From CADCTP01 sp963849885 (GTDB lineage Bacteria > Actinomycetota > Actinomycetes > Mycobacteriales > CADCTP01), in assembly GCA_963849885.1 (NCBI GenBank), contig CAWKIV010000019.1, positions 248,001-312,000 on the forward strand: a DNA stretch of 64,000 nucleotides, given 5' to 3'. Both the position numbers and the translations under genes were made by a program. Under the pieces are notes generated by a model. That model was not told where the DNA came from. It worked only from the letters and a program-made list of their open reading frames with translations, and did not search any database. Positions 36,061 through 44,738 of the stretch are shown here, one piece after another. How positions within the stretch are numbered: position 1 is the first letter of the stretch; each line of letters opens with the position of its first letter.

Positions 36061-36085
36061 GCGCACGGGACGCGTGACTTGGCCG
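36061..36085 (+). repeat. short GC-rich intergenic repeat, copy 2 (diverged)
   Basis: GCGCACGGGACGCGTGACTT then GGCCG, matching the core GCGC.CGGGACGCG.GACT of the copies at 34577 and 48115. Confidence 0.35.
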
Positions 36086-36143
36086 TGGTGGTGGCATGGC
36101 CGCCAGCTGACATCGGCGGGCGACGGGGCAGCTCGCCGTCAAG

Positions 36144-36587
36144 TTATTCGGCGATCGGTTCCCAAATCAGCTCCGCGACGTCGATGACTAGATCGGGTCC
36201 GGCCTGGCCGGAATCACTGGGCGTGCGGACCTCGCCCGTGCAGACGCAGACGACGTCGTTCAGGCGGCGGTAAGGGTCGTGGTCGGCCAGGTGGAACACA
36301 GCCCCCACGATCTGGCGCCGCCCCGCCGGGTACGCGCGGCCATACCCGTGCCACTCCACCATGATCGTGGCGCCGTCGTCGGCCTCGATGACGGCCCGGA
36401 AGTCGGGCCGGAAGGGCCCATCCGCTCCCTGTTTCTGGGGAAAGTTTGCGCCGCGGAAACGCCCGGTTACCGCACCCTCGCATCGTCCCTCGGCGATGAA
36501 GAAGGCCTGCTGCCAGCCGCCGTCAAGGTCGACCGCCCAGCTTTCGGGATAGGTGAAGCGTATGCGATACAGCGGCTCAAGCCTCAT
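36144..36587 (-). CDS. DUF3237-family protein
   Basis: 147 aa. DUF3237 features: LEPLYRIRFTYPESWAVDL, FFIAEGRCEGAVTGRFRGAN, DFRAVIEADDGATIMVEWHG, GRAYPAGRRQIVGAVFHLAD, YRRLNDVVCVCTGEV. Closer to the family pattern than the paralogue at 30465. Function unknown. Confidence 0.75.
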   Translation of the reverse strand: MRLEPLYRIRFTYPESWAVDLDGGWQQAFFIAEGRCEGAVTGRFRGANFPQKQGADGPFRPDFRAVIEADDGATIMVEWHGYGRAYPAGRRQIVGAVFHLADHDPYRRLNDVVCVCTGEVRTPSDSGQAGPDLVIDVAELIWEPIAE

Positions 36588-36697
36588 CAGCTGCTCCTGC
36601 CCAACGAACGTCAGACCCAGTTTGCTGGCGTGGCAGGGCAGCTCGCAGCTGGACGCGCCGTCTGAAGGGGCCGGTCGACATTGCCGCCGGTAGACGC

Positions 36698-37063
36698 TCA
36701 GCCGCGCGGCTCCTCGTACAACCCGACGATGTTGCCGCCGGGGTCGCGGAAGCGGGCGGTGAGCTCGCCGGAGTCGGCACCGATGGCCTGCACGATCTCG
36801 CAGCCCTCCGCGCGGACGCGGTCGATCGCGAGGTCGATGTCGTCGACCCAGATATAGACGAGGGCGCCGGGGTCGGCCGGTGCCCGGCCGGGCACCCAGT
36901 GGCCGCTGACCTCGCCGGTGGAATCGTCAAAGGTGATCGCGCCGCCGGGGTGACGGCGTGGACGCCAGTCGAACACCCGCTCGTAGAAGGAGGCTGAGCG
37001 TTCGACGTCGCTTGCCGGCAGTTCAACGTGGCAGATCTTGCCGTGCTTCAGGGTCGGTGGCAT
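36698..37063 (-). CDS. VOC-family (glyoxalase/bleomycin-resistance-like) protein
   Basis: 121 aa. ATG with AGGAG 5 nt upstream. Two beta-alpha-beta-beta-beta modules: ICHVELPASDVERSASFYER then VFDWRP, and VYIWVDDIDLAIDRVRAEGC ending TARFRDPGGNIVGLYEEPRG. The pattern His...Glu (CHVEL; GLYE) could bind a metal. Substrate unknown. Confidence 0.87.
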   Translation of the reverse strand: MPPTLKHGKICHVELPASDVERSASFYERVFDWRPRRHPGGAITFDDSTGEVSGHWVPGRAPADPGALVYIWVDDIDLAIDRVRAEGCEIVQAIGADSGELTARFRDPGGNIVGLYEEPRG

Positions 37064-37301
37064 GGCAGCTCCTGCACTCGACGGTTCGCCAAAGGGTGCC
37101 ACCTGGCCGCGACAAGACACCGGCGGGCCGACGCCCGGCGGAATCCGTGTGCAGCGGCTCAATGCACAGCCGACCCGACGACGCGCGCTTCTGCCGCTGG
37201 TCGTGCTGTGGGTGGGATCAGGTCGCGGTTGGCGCCGGGGCGAAGGGGGCCGCCGTCGTCGGCGGTGAGTCGCCTTCGCGGTCGCCCGGCCGGATCTGGG
37301 T
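37064..37301. other. 238-bp region without a supported gene
   Basis: Lies between the VOC gene start and the dioxygenase fragment stop. I see no convincing frame, hairpin or operator. Confidence 0.4.
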
Positions 37302-37727
37302 TCAGCTCGGGTCGGCGGTCGATGACCGGGGGACCGAGCGCCAAGCGGTGAGGTCCAGGGCGGGATAGCGCTGGGCGACGCCGGCGAGGGTCTCGGGTGT
37401 CCAGTACGGGTGGCCGGGCGGCGGGAATCCGAAGAGGGCGAGTTGCCGGGGCGTGGCCCGTGCGGCGAAGTCGTACCAGGCAGGTTCGTGGCTGCGGTCG
37501 GCCCAGGAACCTCGTTGCGCCCACTCGACGCCGGCGGGCCGGTAGCTCAGGTGCATCGAGTAGCGGGCTCCGCCGGGCGCCCGTAGCGCGGTGCCGCGGT
37601 GGAAAGTGCCGGGCTGGAAGGCGACGACCGTGCCGGCCGGGCCCGCGGCGGACACCTCCGCGTCGTACAACTGGGGGCTGGGGGTCTGCGCGACGAAGCC
37701 GTCGGCGGTGCCGCCGCCGTCCGGGTG
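37302..37727 (-). pseudogene. C-terminal fragment of a PhyH-like Fe(II)/2-oxoglutarate dioxygenase
   Basis: 141 codons that begin in frame directly after the sigma-factor stop. HPDGGG matches the metal-binding HxD of phytanoyl-CoA-dioxygenase-like enzymes, followed by QLYDAEVSAAGPAGTVVAFQ, PGTFHRGTALRAPGGARYSM (second His and 2-oxoglutarate Arg) and ATPRQLALFGFPPPGHPYW. The N-terminal half is absent, so this is a rearrangement remnant fused to the 3' end of the sigma gene. Confidence 0.6.
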
Positions 37728-38618
37728 TCAGTCGCGGCCGCCGAGGATCGTCAGGTCGAGGCGGGCGAGCCGGTCCGGGTCGGCGAGGAAGTCCATCTCG
37801 GCGATCCTCCCGTTGCGGACGATGATCGAGGCGATCGTGAACACGACGCCGTTGCGGGTGGCCACCATCCCGGCGGCACCGTTGACCAGAGCCGGGTGCA
37901 TGGTGAGGTCCACCCGCGACCACAGGACCGCCCGCCGCGCCACGTCGAGCGCGCCGCGCACATCGGCCGACACGACGGCCAGGGCCGCGCCGCCGTCGGC
38001 TCGCAGCACGACGTCCGGGTCGAGGGTGGCGACCAACGCGTCGAAGTCGCCCTCCCGCGCCGCGGCGAGGAACGCGTCGACGACCTCCCGTTGAGCGGCC
38101 ACACCGACGTCCGGGGTGGTCGGTCGGGTCCGGACGCGACGCCGGGCCCGGCTGGCCAGTTGGCGCGCCGCCGGTGGGGAGCGGTCGATGAGCGGCGCGA
38201 TCTCCTCGAACGGGACGCCGAACATGTCGTGCAGGACGAAGGCGAGCCGCTCCGGTGGTGTCAGCGTCTCCAGGATCACCAGCAGCGCGAGACCGACCGA
38301 GTCCGCGAGCAGCGCCTCGTGCTCGGGATCGACGCTGTCGGCGCGGTCGACGATCGGGTCCGGGAGATACGGGCTCAGCGGCTCCTCGCGGCGTACCTTC
38401 CGGGAGCGCAGCATGTTGAGCGAGACCCGCGCGACGACGGTCGTCAGCCACCCGGACAGGTTCTCGATCTCACCGGGCTCAGATCCGCTAAGCCGCAGCC
38501 AGGCTTCCTGCACGGCGTCGTCGGCCTCGCTCACCGAGCCGGTCATCCGGTAGGCGACCGCCCGCAGGCGAGGCCGGTGCTCCTCGAAGCGCCGCGCCAG
38601 CCAGTCCTGCTCGCTCAT
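37728..38618 (-). CDS. ECF41-type (SigJ-like) RNA polymerase sigma factor
   Basis: 296 aa. Sigma region 2 (RAVAYRMTGSVSEADDAVQE then AWLRL), region 4 (TLTPPERLAFVLHDMFGVPF then EEIAPLIDRSPPAARQLASR), and the SnoaL-like C-terminal extension characteristic of ECF41 (VDAFLAAAREGDFDALVATL, VLRADGG, VVFTIASIIVRNGRIAEMDF). In ECF41 the extension tunes activity in place of an anti-sigma factor. Divergent from the NAD-dependent epimerase, the usual ECF41 partner class. Confidence 0.92.
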   Translation of the reverse strand: MSEQDWLARRFEEHRPRLRAVAYRMTGSVSEADDAVQEAWLRLSGSEPGEIENLSGWLTTVVARVSLNMLRSRKVRREEPLSPYLPDPIVDRADSVDPEHEALLADSVGLALLVILETLTPPERLAFVLHDMFGVPFEEIAPLIDRSPPAARQLASRARRRVRTRPTTPDVGVAAQREVVDAFLAAAREGDFDALVATLDPDVVLRADGGAALAVVSADVRGALDVARRAVLWSRVDLTMHPALVNGAAGMVATRNGVVFTIASIIVRNGRIAEMDFLADPDRLARLDLTILGGRD

Positions 38619-38711
38619 CCGCTCGCATCCTCCCTCGGCGACAGGTCCACCAGGAAGACCCGCCCGGGCCGGCCGACGTGACCGGATCGCGCCGGCGGAT
38701 CAGGTGTCGCT

Positions 38712-38739
38712 CGTCACGCGCCGCGCCGGTCACATCGTC
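38712..38739 (+). promoter_or_regulatory. candidate ECF41 promoter upstream of the epimerase
   Basis: CGTCACG at 38712-38718, a 17-bp spacer, and CGTC at 38736-38739. As I recall, the ECF41 consensus is TGTCACA then CGTC with a similar spacer. It lies 54 bp before the epimerase start. Confidence 0.45.
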
Positions 38740-38792
38740 GGCCGCTGAGGGGTCTCCCCACCGACCCCACGGATCCACGAGAGGAACGCACG

Positions 38793-39773
38793 ATGCGAGT
38801 CTTCGTCGCCGGTGCGAGTGGCGCGCTCGGGAGCCGCCTCGTTCCGCAGCTGATCGACGCCGGGCACGAGGTGATCGGCGCCCACCGCTCGCCGGCGAGT
38901 GCCCGCCTGGTGGAGGTGCTCGGCGCCGAGCCGGTCCGGCTCGACCTGCTCGACGCCCGGGCCGTGCGCACGGCCGTGCTCGACAGCCGGCCGGACGCGA
39001 TCGTGCACCAGGCCACGGCGCTGGCGGACATCACGTTCGGCCGGAACCTGGACAAGACGTTCACCATCACCAACCGGTTGCGCACCGAGGGCACGGACGC
39101 GCTGCTGGCCGCCGCCCGGGAAGCGGGCGTGCGCCGGTTCGTCGCGCAGAGCGCCCTGTTCTACCGCTATGCGCGGCAGGGCGGGCCGGTCAAGACCGAA
39201 GCCGATCCACTCGAGGAGACACCGCCGCTGAACACCGCCCGGTCCCTCGCCGCGATCGCCCATCTGGAGAAGGCGACGACCGACTTCGGCGGCATCGCCC
39301 TGCGCTACGGCGGGTTCTACGGCGCCGCCAACGACGCGCTGATCGAGCCCGTCCGGAAGCGGCAGTTTCCGCTCGTCGGCGAGGGCGGCGGCGTCCTCTC
39401 CTGGATGCACCTCGATGACGGGGCCGCCGCGACCGTCGCCGCCCTCGAGCACTCCGGTCCGGCGATCTACAACATCGCCGACGACGACCCCGCCCCCGTA
39501 CGCGACTGGCTCCCGGTCCTCGCCGACGCGCTGGGCGCCAAGCCACCGCGTCACGTGCCGACCTGGCTGGCCCGTCTGGTCGCCGGCCCGGCCGCCGTCG
39601 TGATGGCAACCGAGGCACGCGGCGCCTCCAACGCCAAGGCGAAGCGCGAACTCGACTGGACGCCGCGGTACCCCAGCTGGCGCCTCGGCTTCCCGGCTAC
39701 CTACTCGGCGATCGCGGTCGCCGACGGACACCTGCCCGACCGCCGCAGCGGACCGACCCGGACGCGCGACTAA
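38793..39773 (+). CDS. NAD(P)-dependent epimerase/dehydratase, ECF41 partner
   Basis: 326 aa. Rossmann motif VFVAGASGALGSRLVPQLID, DAIVHQATALADITF, the YxxxK-like region FYRYARQGGPVKTEADP, RYGGFYGAANDALIEPVRKR, SWMHLDDGAAATVAALEHSG. Extended SDR family. The product of such ECF41-linked oxidoreductases is not established. Transcribed away from the sigma gene through a candidate ECF41 promoter. Confidence 0.9.
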   Translation: MRVFVAGASGALGSRLVPQLIDAGHEVIGAHRSPASARLVEVLGAEPVRLDLLDARAVRTAVLDSRPDAIVHQATALADITFGRNLDKTFTITNRLRTEGTDALLAAAREAGVRRFVAQSALFYRYARQGGPVKTEADPLEETPPLNTARSLAAIAHLEKATTDFGGIALRYGGFYGAANDALIEPVRKRQFPLVGEGGGVLSWMHLDDGAAATVAALEHSGPAIYNIADDDPAPVRDWLPVLADALGAKPPRHVPTWLARLVAGPAAVVMATEARGASNAKAKRELDWTPRYPSWRLGFPATYSAIAVADGHLPDRRSGPTRTRD

Positions 39774-39798
39774 GCACTTGCCCGGCGCACGTCGAAGG

Positions 39799-40725
39799 TC
39801 AGGTGGTCGTCGACGGAGGCCGTCGTTCGCCGGCCAGTTCGGTGAGGTCGTCGGTGGTGAGGTCGGGTAGTGGGCTGAGATCTGCTGCTTCGGTGGGGGT
39901 GCGGGCGCCGACGATGGCGTAGGTACCGGGTCGGCAGGCGGCCCAGGCGAGCGCGACCCGGTGCCCGGGGACGCCGTGCCGGGCGCTGACCGCGGTGAGC
40001 CGGCCGCGCAGTCCGGTGAGGTCTTGGGCGGCCCAGGGCAGCCGGTGCCGGAGGTCGTCCGGGGCGAGCGCGGCGAGGTCGAAGCCGTCGGTGAGGAACC
40101 CTGACGCCAGCGGCGCCCAGGCCAGGAAGGCGGCGCCGTGCTCGGCGCACCAGTCCAGCACCCCGTCCGTTTCGGGGAGCCGGTGCAGCAGCGAGTACTG
40201 GTGCTGCACGACGGCGACCGGCGCCACCGCGTGCGCCCGCTGCATCAGCTCGACCGGATGGTTGGACAGTCCGCCGGCCCGGACCAGGCCCTCCGCCACC
40301 AGCTCGGCGATGGCCGCCCACGTCTGCTCGACCGGCGTCGCCGGATCCGGGTCGTGGACCTGCAGCACGTCGACATGGTCGGTGCCCAGCCGGCGCAGGC
40401 TCTCGTGCAGCCCGGCCCGGATCGCCGCCGGGGAGGCGTCCTCGCCGACGCGGCCGTCCGGCCGGCGTACGGTGCCGCACTTGGTCAGGATCCGCACCTG
40501 GTCACGGCGACCGGCGATCGCCCGCCCGACCAGCTCCTCGGCCCGCCCCCATCCGTAGAACGGCGCGGTGTCGATCCAGTCCACCCCGGCATCCAGCGCA
40601 GCCCGGACCGCGCCGACCGCGTCCTGCGGATCCTGCGGACCCCACCACAGCGGCCCCTCCACCCGGGAACCCAACGGAGCCGTCCCCAACCCGACCCGAC
40701 TACCCAAGCCGACCACGACACCCAT
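39799..40725 (-). CDS. aldo/keto reductase
   Basis: 308 aa from ATG 40725. AKR fold with the catalytic tetrad regions readable: GVDWIDTAPFYGWGRAEELV (Asp, Tyr), RILTKCGT (Lys), DVLQVHDPDP (His), AGGLSNHPVEL, VVQHQYSLLHR, and a C-terminal VALAWAACRPGTYAIVGART. NADPH-dependent; substrate not predictable. Confidence 0.9.
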   Translation of the reverse strand: MGVVVGLGSRVGLGTAPLGSRVEGPLWWGPQDPQDAVGAVRAALDAGVDWIDTAPFYGWGRAEELVGRAIAGRRDQVRILTKCGTVRRPDGRVGEDASPAAIRAGLHESLRRLGTDHVDVLQVHDPDPATPVEQTWAAIAELVAEGLVRAGGLSNHPVELMQRAHAVAPVAVVQHQYSLLHRLPETDGVLDWCAEHGAAFLAWAPLASGFLTDGFDLAALAPDDLRHRLPWAAQDLTGLRGRLTAVSARHGVPGHRVALAWAACRPGTYAIVGARTPTEAADLSPLPDLTTDDLTELAGERRPPSTTT

Positions 40726-40835
40726 CCTGCTGCACACCCGCCGGAACCGTCAGGCGCTCCGCGACAGGGTCGTGCGACACCCGCGCTCCGCGACTGCGCT
40801 ACGCCCGGCGGGACCGAAGTGTGACTGGAGTGCTG

Positions 40836-41069
40836 TCACTGCGACGGTTCGGCGGTGTCCTCGGCGGCGGCGAGAAGCTGGCGGGCCGAGGCTTCGTCGG
40901 AGGGGGCGACCAGCACGCGGACGCCCTGCAGCTGCCACTGCGGCTCCTGCCCGCCGGCATCGTCAGCCGACACGGCGGCCCTCAGGCCGTGGCTGTGCAA
41001 GAGACCGACGATCAGCTCCGCCTCGATGCGGCTGGTGACGACAGCCACCACTACCGGTGCACCCTCCAC
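40836..41069 (-). CDS. DUF2007-like small signal-transduction-type protein
   Basis: 77 aa. GTG start with GGGGAG 7 nt upstream. Fold pattern of DUF2007: VVVAVVTSRIEAELIVGLLH then SHGLRAAVSADDAGG, QGVRVLVAPSDEASARQLLA. Function unknown. Confidence 0.7.
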   Translation of the reverse strand: MEGAPVVVAVVTSRIEAELIVGLLHSHGLRAAVSADDAGGQEPQWQLQGVRVLVAPSDEASARQLLAAAEDTAEPSQ

Positions 41070-41374
41070 GGTCAGCTCCCCTCTCCGCCGTCACGGATGG
41101 CGATCTGAGATCCGCGAGAGTTCGAGGATCGCACCGGCGAACGCCCTGAGGAAGCTCCTGGGAGGTTGCGGCCGGCGTTCGGCATCTGCGCATGCCCTCG
41201 ACCCGACGCCACTGTCCGGATGCGACCCTTGTATGGGTCATTGAGCGGTTCAAGGCTTGTTTCAGTGGGCTGGTGTTTCTGGTTGTGGGTCCCGGAGGAT
41301 GGGTGCGGGTGAGTGTGCCGGGTGGGCGGCGGGGACCGGGTCTGCCGGCGTCGAGAGGTTCCGATGGAGGGATC
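41070..41374. other. 305-bp intergenic region upstream of the secreted isomerase-like gene
   Basis: Contains the promoters of the two divergent flanking genes. No operator or coding frame is convincing. The last 10 nt supply GGAGG for the next start. Confidence 0.35.
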
Positions 41375-42301
41375 ATGAGGAGATCGAGCAGCCGCCGGCG
41401 CATTCTCAGCGGCGTCGTCGTTGCCGTTCTGGCGGCGTTCCTCGGCGTGGGTAGTGCGGGGACCGCGTCCGCGGAGGCGGGGGAGTGCGCGGGGCGGGGG
41501 GTTCCGGACAGCAAGATCTCCATTCAGCTGTGGACGTTCGCCGAGTACGTCGGCTTCGGCACCGACGCGGCGACGATCGCTCGGCTGGAGGAAGTGCTGA
41601 GCAGCCTGAGCGAGATGGGCTATCGCAACGTCGAGCCGTTCACCCTCAGCGGGCTCAGCGCGGAGGAGTACCGGGCGCTGCTGGACGAGTACGGGCTGAA
41701 GGCGTCGTCGCGGCATGTGAACGTCGGCACGCCGACGAGTCCGGTGGACTTCCAGCAGATCCTGGAGGAGAACCGGGTCCTGGGTATCAAGTATTTCGGG
41801 TCCGGCGGCACGCCGAACTACGCCACCGAGGCGGAGTGGATCGCCTACGCCCAGTACCTCAACGAGTTGGGTGAGCTGGCCCGTAAGCAGGGTCAGAACC
41901 TGATGGTGCACAACCACAACTGGGAGTTCCAGCGCGTGTTCGGTGACCGGACCGCGTTCGACATCCTGATGGCCTACACCGACCCGCAGAACGTCGTCTT
42001 CCAGGTCGACCTGTACTGGGCGACGAATGGCGGCGGCTTGGACAACCCGATCGAGCTGATCGAGCGCTACGGCAACCGCATCCAGCTCTTCCACGTCAAG
42101 GACATGGCCGCTGGTACGTTCCCCGGCCGGATCGAGATCGTCGGCGAGGGGATCATCGACTTCCCGGCGATCTTCGCCGCCACGCCGGGCCCGGTCAGGT
42201 ACTACGTCGTCGAGCACGACCCCCGCTTCGGCGACCCGACCTTCGACCCGTTCGAAGCGGCCCAGAAGGGCTTCGACTACCTCGCCTGCGTCACCTACTG
42301 A
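41375..42301 (+). CDS. secreted sugar phosphate isomerase/epimerase-like TIM-barrel protein
   Basis: 308 aa. ATG with GGAGG 4-5 nt upstream. Signal peptide RRRILSGVVVAVLAAFLGVG then SAGTASA. Xylose-isomerase-like barrel: IQLWTFAEYVGFG, LSEMGYRNVEPFTLSGLSAE, NLMVHNHNWEFQ, VVFQVDLYWATNGG, IQLFHVKDMAAG, VVEHDPRFGDPT. Glu/Asp/His residues of the metal site are in place. Secreted members act on carbohydrates; substrate unknown. Followed by a strong terminator hairpin. Confidence 0.85.
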   Translation: MRRSSSRRRILSGVVVAVLAAFLGVGSAGTASAEAGECAGRGVPDSKISIQLWTFAEYVGFGTDAATIARLEEVLSSLSEMGYRNVEPFTLSGLSAEEYRALLDEYGLKASSRHVNVGTPTSPVDFQQILEENRVLGIKYFGSGGTPNYATEAEWIAYAQYLNELGELARKQGQNLMVHNHNWEFQRVFGDRTAFDILMAYTDPQNVVFQVDLYWATNGGGLDNPIELIERYGNRIQLFHVKDMAAGTFPGRIEIVGEGIIDFPAIFAATPGPVRYYVVEHDPRFGDPTFDPFEAAQKGFDYLACVTY

Positions 42302-42320
42302 GTAGCGGGACCCCTTAGGT

Positions 42321-42350
42321 GGCGGGGCCGTCGCGTCGGACGGCCCCGCC
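42321..42350 (+). terminator. rho-independent-like terminator
   Basis: Perfect 12-bp stem GGCGGGGCCGTC / GACGGCCCCGCC with a 6-nt loop, 20 nt beyond the isomerase-like gene stop. No U-tract, as is common in actinobacteria. Confidence 0.75.
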
Positions 42351-42364
42351 ATCAGAACGGAAAG

Positions 42365-43264
42365 GTGCTAGGCCGCTTGCACACCTGGTCTTTCACCGCG
42401 CTCGGTACGGGTTGGCAGATCGACTCCGTCGGGCCGTTGGAGATGTCGGTCCGGTCGGCGATCGAGGAGCGGATCTCATCGTTCGACCGGTGCTATTCCC
42501 GCTTCCGGTCGGATTCGCTGGTGAGGCAGATGGCGGAGGCGCCGCACGGTGGACGGTTTGAGTTTCCGCCCGACGCTGCCGCGTTGTTCGATCTGTACGA
42601 CCGTCTGCACGAGGTCACCGAAGGAGCGGTAGACCCTCTCGTCGGTCGTGACCTCGAGTTGCTCGGGTACGACGCGACGTACTCGCTTCGCCCTGCCGAC
42701 GAGGCAATCCGTGAACGCGCGGCGACGGGTGGCCGGCCGTCCTGGCGACGCGACGTCGTCCGCGACGGCCGCGAACTGCGAACCCGGCGTGCGGTCGTTG
42801 TCGATGTCGGGGCTGCCGGCAAGGGCTATCTGGTCGACCTGACATGCGATCTGCTCGTCGGGAGTGGCGTCGACCGGGTTGTCGTCGACGCCAGCGGCGA
42901 CATGCGTGCGGTCGGCCTGGACGTGCCCGGCATCGGGCTGGAGCATCCGCTGGTCGCGGGCCAGGTGATCGGCACGGCGGTGCTCGCCCCGGGCCGTGCG
43001 CTCTGCGCATCGGCGACGACCCGTCGGGCGTGGGGTCCGGGGCTGCATCACGTGCTGGACGGCCGGACCGGACGACCGACCGACGACGTGGTGGCGACCT
43101 GGGTGGTCGCGGACCGGGTCGTGGTCGCTGACGGGTTGGCGACGGCGCTGTTCTTCGCCTCGCCGGAGACGTTGAGCCGCGAGTTCGAGTTCAGCTGTGT
43201 CCGGATGTACGCCGATGGGACCGGCGAGATCTCACCGGGCTTTCCCGGCGAGTTGTTCGTCTGA
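42365..43264 (+). CDS. FAD:protein FMN transferase (ApbE family)
   Basis: 299 aa. GTG start only 15 nt after the terminator, with GGAAAG almost touching it, so the start is uncertain. ApbE motifs: ISSFDRCYSRFRSDSLVRQM, EGAVDPLVGRDLELLGYD, VVVDVGAAGKGYLVDLTCDL, VDRVVVDASGDMRAVG, ASATTRRAWGPGLHHVLDGR then TGRPTDDV, ADGLATALFFASPE. It attaches FMN from FAD to Thr/Ser of extracytoplasmic flavoproteins. No signal peptide is visible. Convergent with an FMN-binding lipoprotein, its likely substrate. Confidence 0.9.
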   Translation: MLGRLHTWSFTALGTGWQIDSVGPLEMSVRSAIEERISSFDRCYSRFRSDSLVRQMAEAPHGGRFEFPPDAAALFDLYDRLHEVTEGAVDPLVGRDLELLGYDATYSLRPADEAIRERAATGGRPSWRRDVVRDGRELRTRRAVVVDVGAAGKGYLVDLTCDLLVGSGVDRVVVDASGDMRAVGLDVPGIGLEHPLVAGQVIGTAVLAPGRALCASATTRRAWGPGLHHVLDGRTGRPTDDVVATWVVADRVVVADGLATALFFASPETLSREFEFSCVRMYADGTGEISPGFPGELFV

Positions 43265-43270
43265 CAGCAC

Positions 43271-43732
43271 TCAGCGACCGGCCTGCTGCTTGATCTGATC
43301 CAGCGCGTCGGTGAACCCGACCGAGCAGCCACTGGCGCCGGCGAGGCGGTTCACCTGGACGTCGTCGATGTCGCGGCCGACCACGGCCTGCGGGACGGCT
43401 TCGGCGAATGCGCGCTGGTACCGCAGGGAGGTCGGATCCGTCGCCGGTGTGCCCACCTGTACGTCGGTGATCACGTCATCGCGCAGGGTCAAGGTGACCG
43501 GCGTCTCCGACGGCTGCCCGCCGTAGGTGCCCGTCGCCCGGTAGGTGCCGTCGGCATAGTCACCGGTGCCGCGGTTGCCACCGGGGGTCGAGCCGGTGAC
43601 CGTCGCGCCGGGCGGAGTCGCGCTGGGCGGCGATGGACGAGTGCCGGAATCGGAGCATCCCGCGATGAGGACCGCCGTCGCCAGCCCTCCGAGCACCCGG
43701 GCGGCCGTGCGCGTCTTCGAGGTCGGGGTCAT
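43271..43732 (-). CDS. FMN-binding-domain lipoprotein, likely ApbE substrate
   Basis: 153 aa. ATG with GGAGG 7 nt upstream. Lipobox VLIAGCSDSG, a Pro/Ser/Thr-rich linker, then an FMN_bind domain: GTYRATGTYGGQPSETPVTL then TLRDDVITDVQVG, ending LAGASGCSVGFTDALDQIKQ. The SGCS segment occupies the position of the SGA(T/S) flavinylation motif. Would sit on the outer face of the membrane and carry covalent FMN. Its stop is 6 bp from the ApbE stop. Confidence 0.85.
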   Translation of the reverse strand: MTPTSKTRTAARVLGGLATAVLIAGCSDSGTRPSPPSATPPGATVTGSTPGGNRGTGDYADGTYRATGTYGGQPSETPVTLTLRDDVITDVQVGTPATDPTSLRYQRAFAEAVPQAVVGRDIDDVQVNRLAGASGCSVGFTDALDQIKQQAGR

Positions 43733-43869
43733 GGCTTGTCCTCCATGGACACGGGTGCGGGATGGATTCGGCGTCGTCGCTGCCGGGCGCCGGTGTAGCC
43801 GTGGAACATGCCCATCGCGCCCAGGCCCATTGTGGACACCTCGAGCTGTCCGAGCTTCGCGGTACGCAT
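43729..43869 (-). pseudogene. N-terminal fragment of an aldo/keto reductase
   Basis: MRTAKLGQLEVSTMGLGAMG then MFHGYTGA is the classic start of aldo/keto reductases. The homology ends there, and the frame runs out within 20 codons at the FMN-lipoprotein start. Divergent from the NmrA-like gene, often paired with such reductases. A truncation scar. Confidence 0.55.
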
Positions 43870-43942
43870 CGCGATGTGGCAGTGGCTTCCAGCGGCGGTG
43901 CCGACCGCCGTACCCCCAACTTGATAGGACCTGGAGAACGAC

Positions 43943-44704
43943 ATGACGACTCTGACCGTGCTCGTTGTCGGAGCGACCGGCAGCATCGGTCGCCACGCGG
44001 TGGCTGAATCGCTGCGCGCCGGTCACCGCACCCGCGCGCTGGTCCGCGCTGCCGACCGGGGAGCCTCCTTGCCCGCCGATGCTGAGACTGTCGTCGGCGA
44101 CCTGACCAGCGCCGCGACGCTCGCGGACGCCGTCGCCGGCGTGGGCGCCGTCGTGTTCACCCACGGTTCGCACGGCGGCGCGCAAGAGGCACAACAGGTC
44201 GACTACGGGGCCGTGCGCAACGTCCTCGAGGCTCTCGGCGCACAGCGGCCGCGGATCGCGCTGATGACCGCGATCGGGGTGACCAAGCACACCGCGGGAC
44301 ATGACTGGAAGCGGCGCGGTGAACGTCTTGTGCGCGCCAGCGGGCTGCCGTACACGATCGTGCGGCCTGGCTGGTTCGACTACAACAAGCCCGACCAGCA
44401 GCGCCTGGTGATGCTGCAGGGGGACCGCCGCTGGGCCGGAGACCCGTCGGACGGTGTCGTCTCGCGCGCTCAGATCGCCCAGGTCCTCCTCGCGAGCCTG
44501 ACCTCGCCCGCTGCCGAGCACAAGACGCTGGAGCTGGTCGCTGAGGACGGCGCGGCCCAGGTCGACTTGGAGCCGCTGTTCGAGGCGCTGCAGCGCGACC
44601 CGGCCGGCGCGCTGGATGGTGTGCTCGATCAGGCCAACATGCCGCTGACACAGGAGCCGGCGACCGTCCTGCAGGACCTCGACACTGCGCGGGGCCGGTC
44701 CTGA
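43943..44704 (+). CDS. NmrA-like NAD(P)-binding (atypical SDR) protein
   Basis: 253 aa. ATG with GGAG upstream. Rossmann motif VLVVGATGSIGRHAVAESLR, VVGDLTSAATLADAVAGVGA, ALMTAIGVTKH, GLPYTIVRPGWFDYN, SRAQIAQVLLASLTSPAAEH. Atypical SDRs of this group act as redox sensors or quinone/NADPH reductases. Role unknown here. Confidence 0.87.
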   Translation: MTTLTVLVVGATGSIGRHAVAESLRAGHRTRALVRAADRGASLPADAETVVGDLTSAATLADAVAGVGAVVFTHGSHGGAQEAQQVDYGAVRNVLEALGAQRPRIALMTAIGVTKHTAGHDWKRRGERLVRASGLPYTIVRPGWFDYNKPDQQRLVMLQGDRRWAGDPSDGVVSRAQIAQVLLASLTSPAAEHKTLELVAEDGAAQVDLEPLFEALQRDPAGALDGVLDQANMPLTQEPATVLQDLDTARGRS

Positions 44705-44738
44705 GCGTCGAGATCCCTACGTGACGGCGGCGGCGCGC

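Noticed and set aside
37159..38451. A 430-codon minus-strand frame across the sigma factor
   Set aside because: Arg-rich shadow; the sigma factor frame has all ECF41 motifs.
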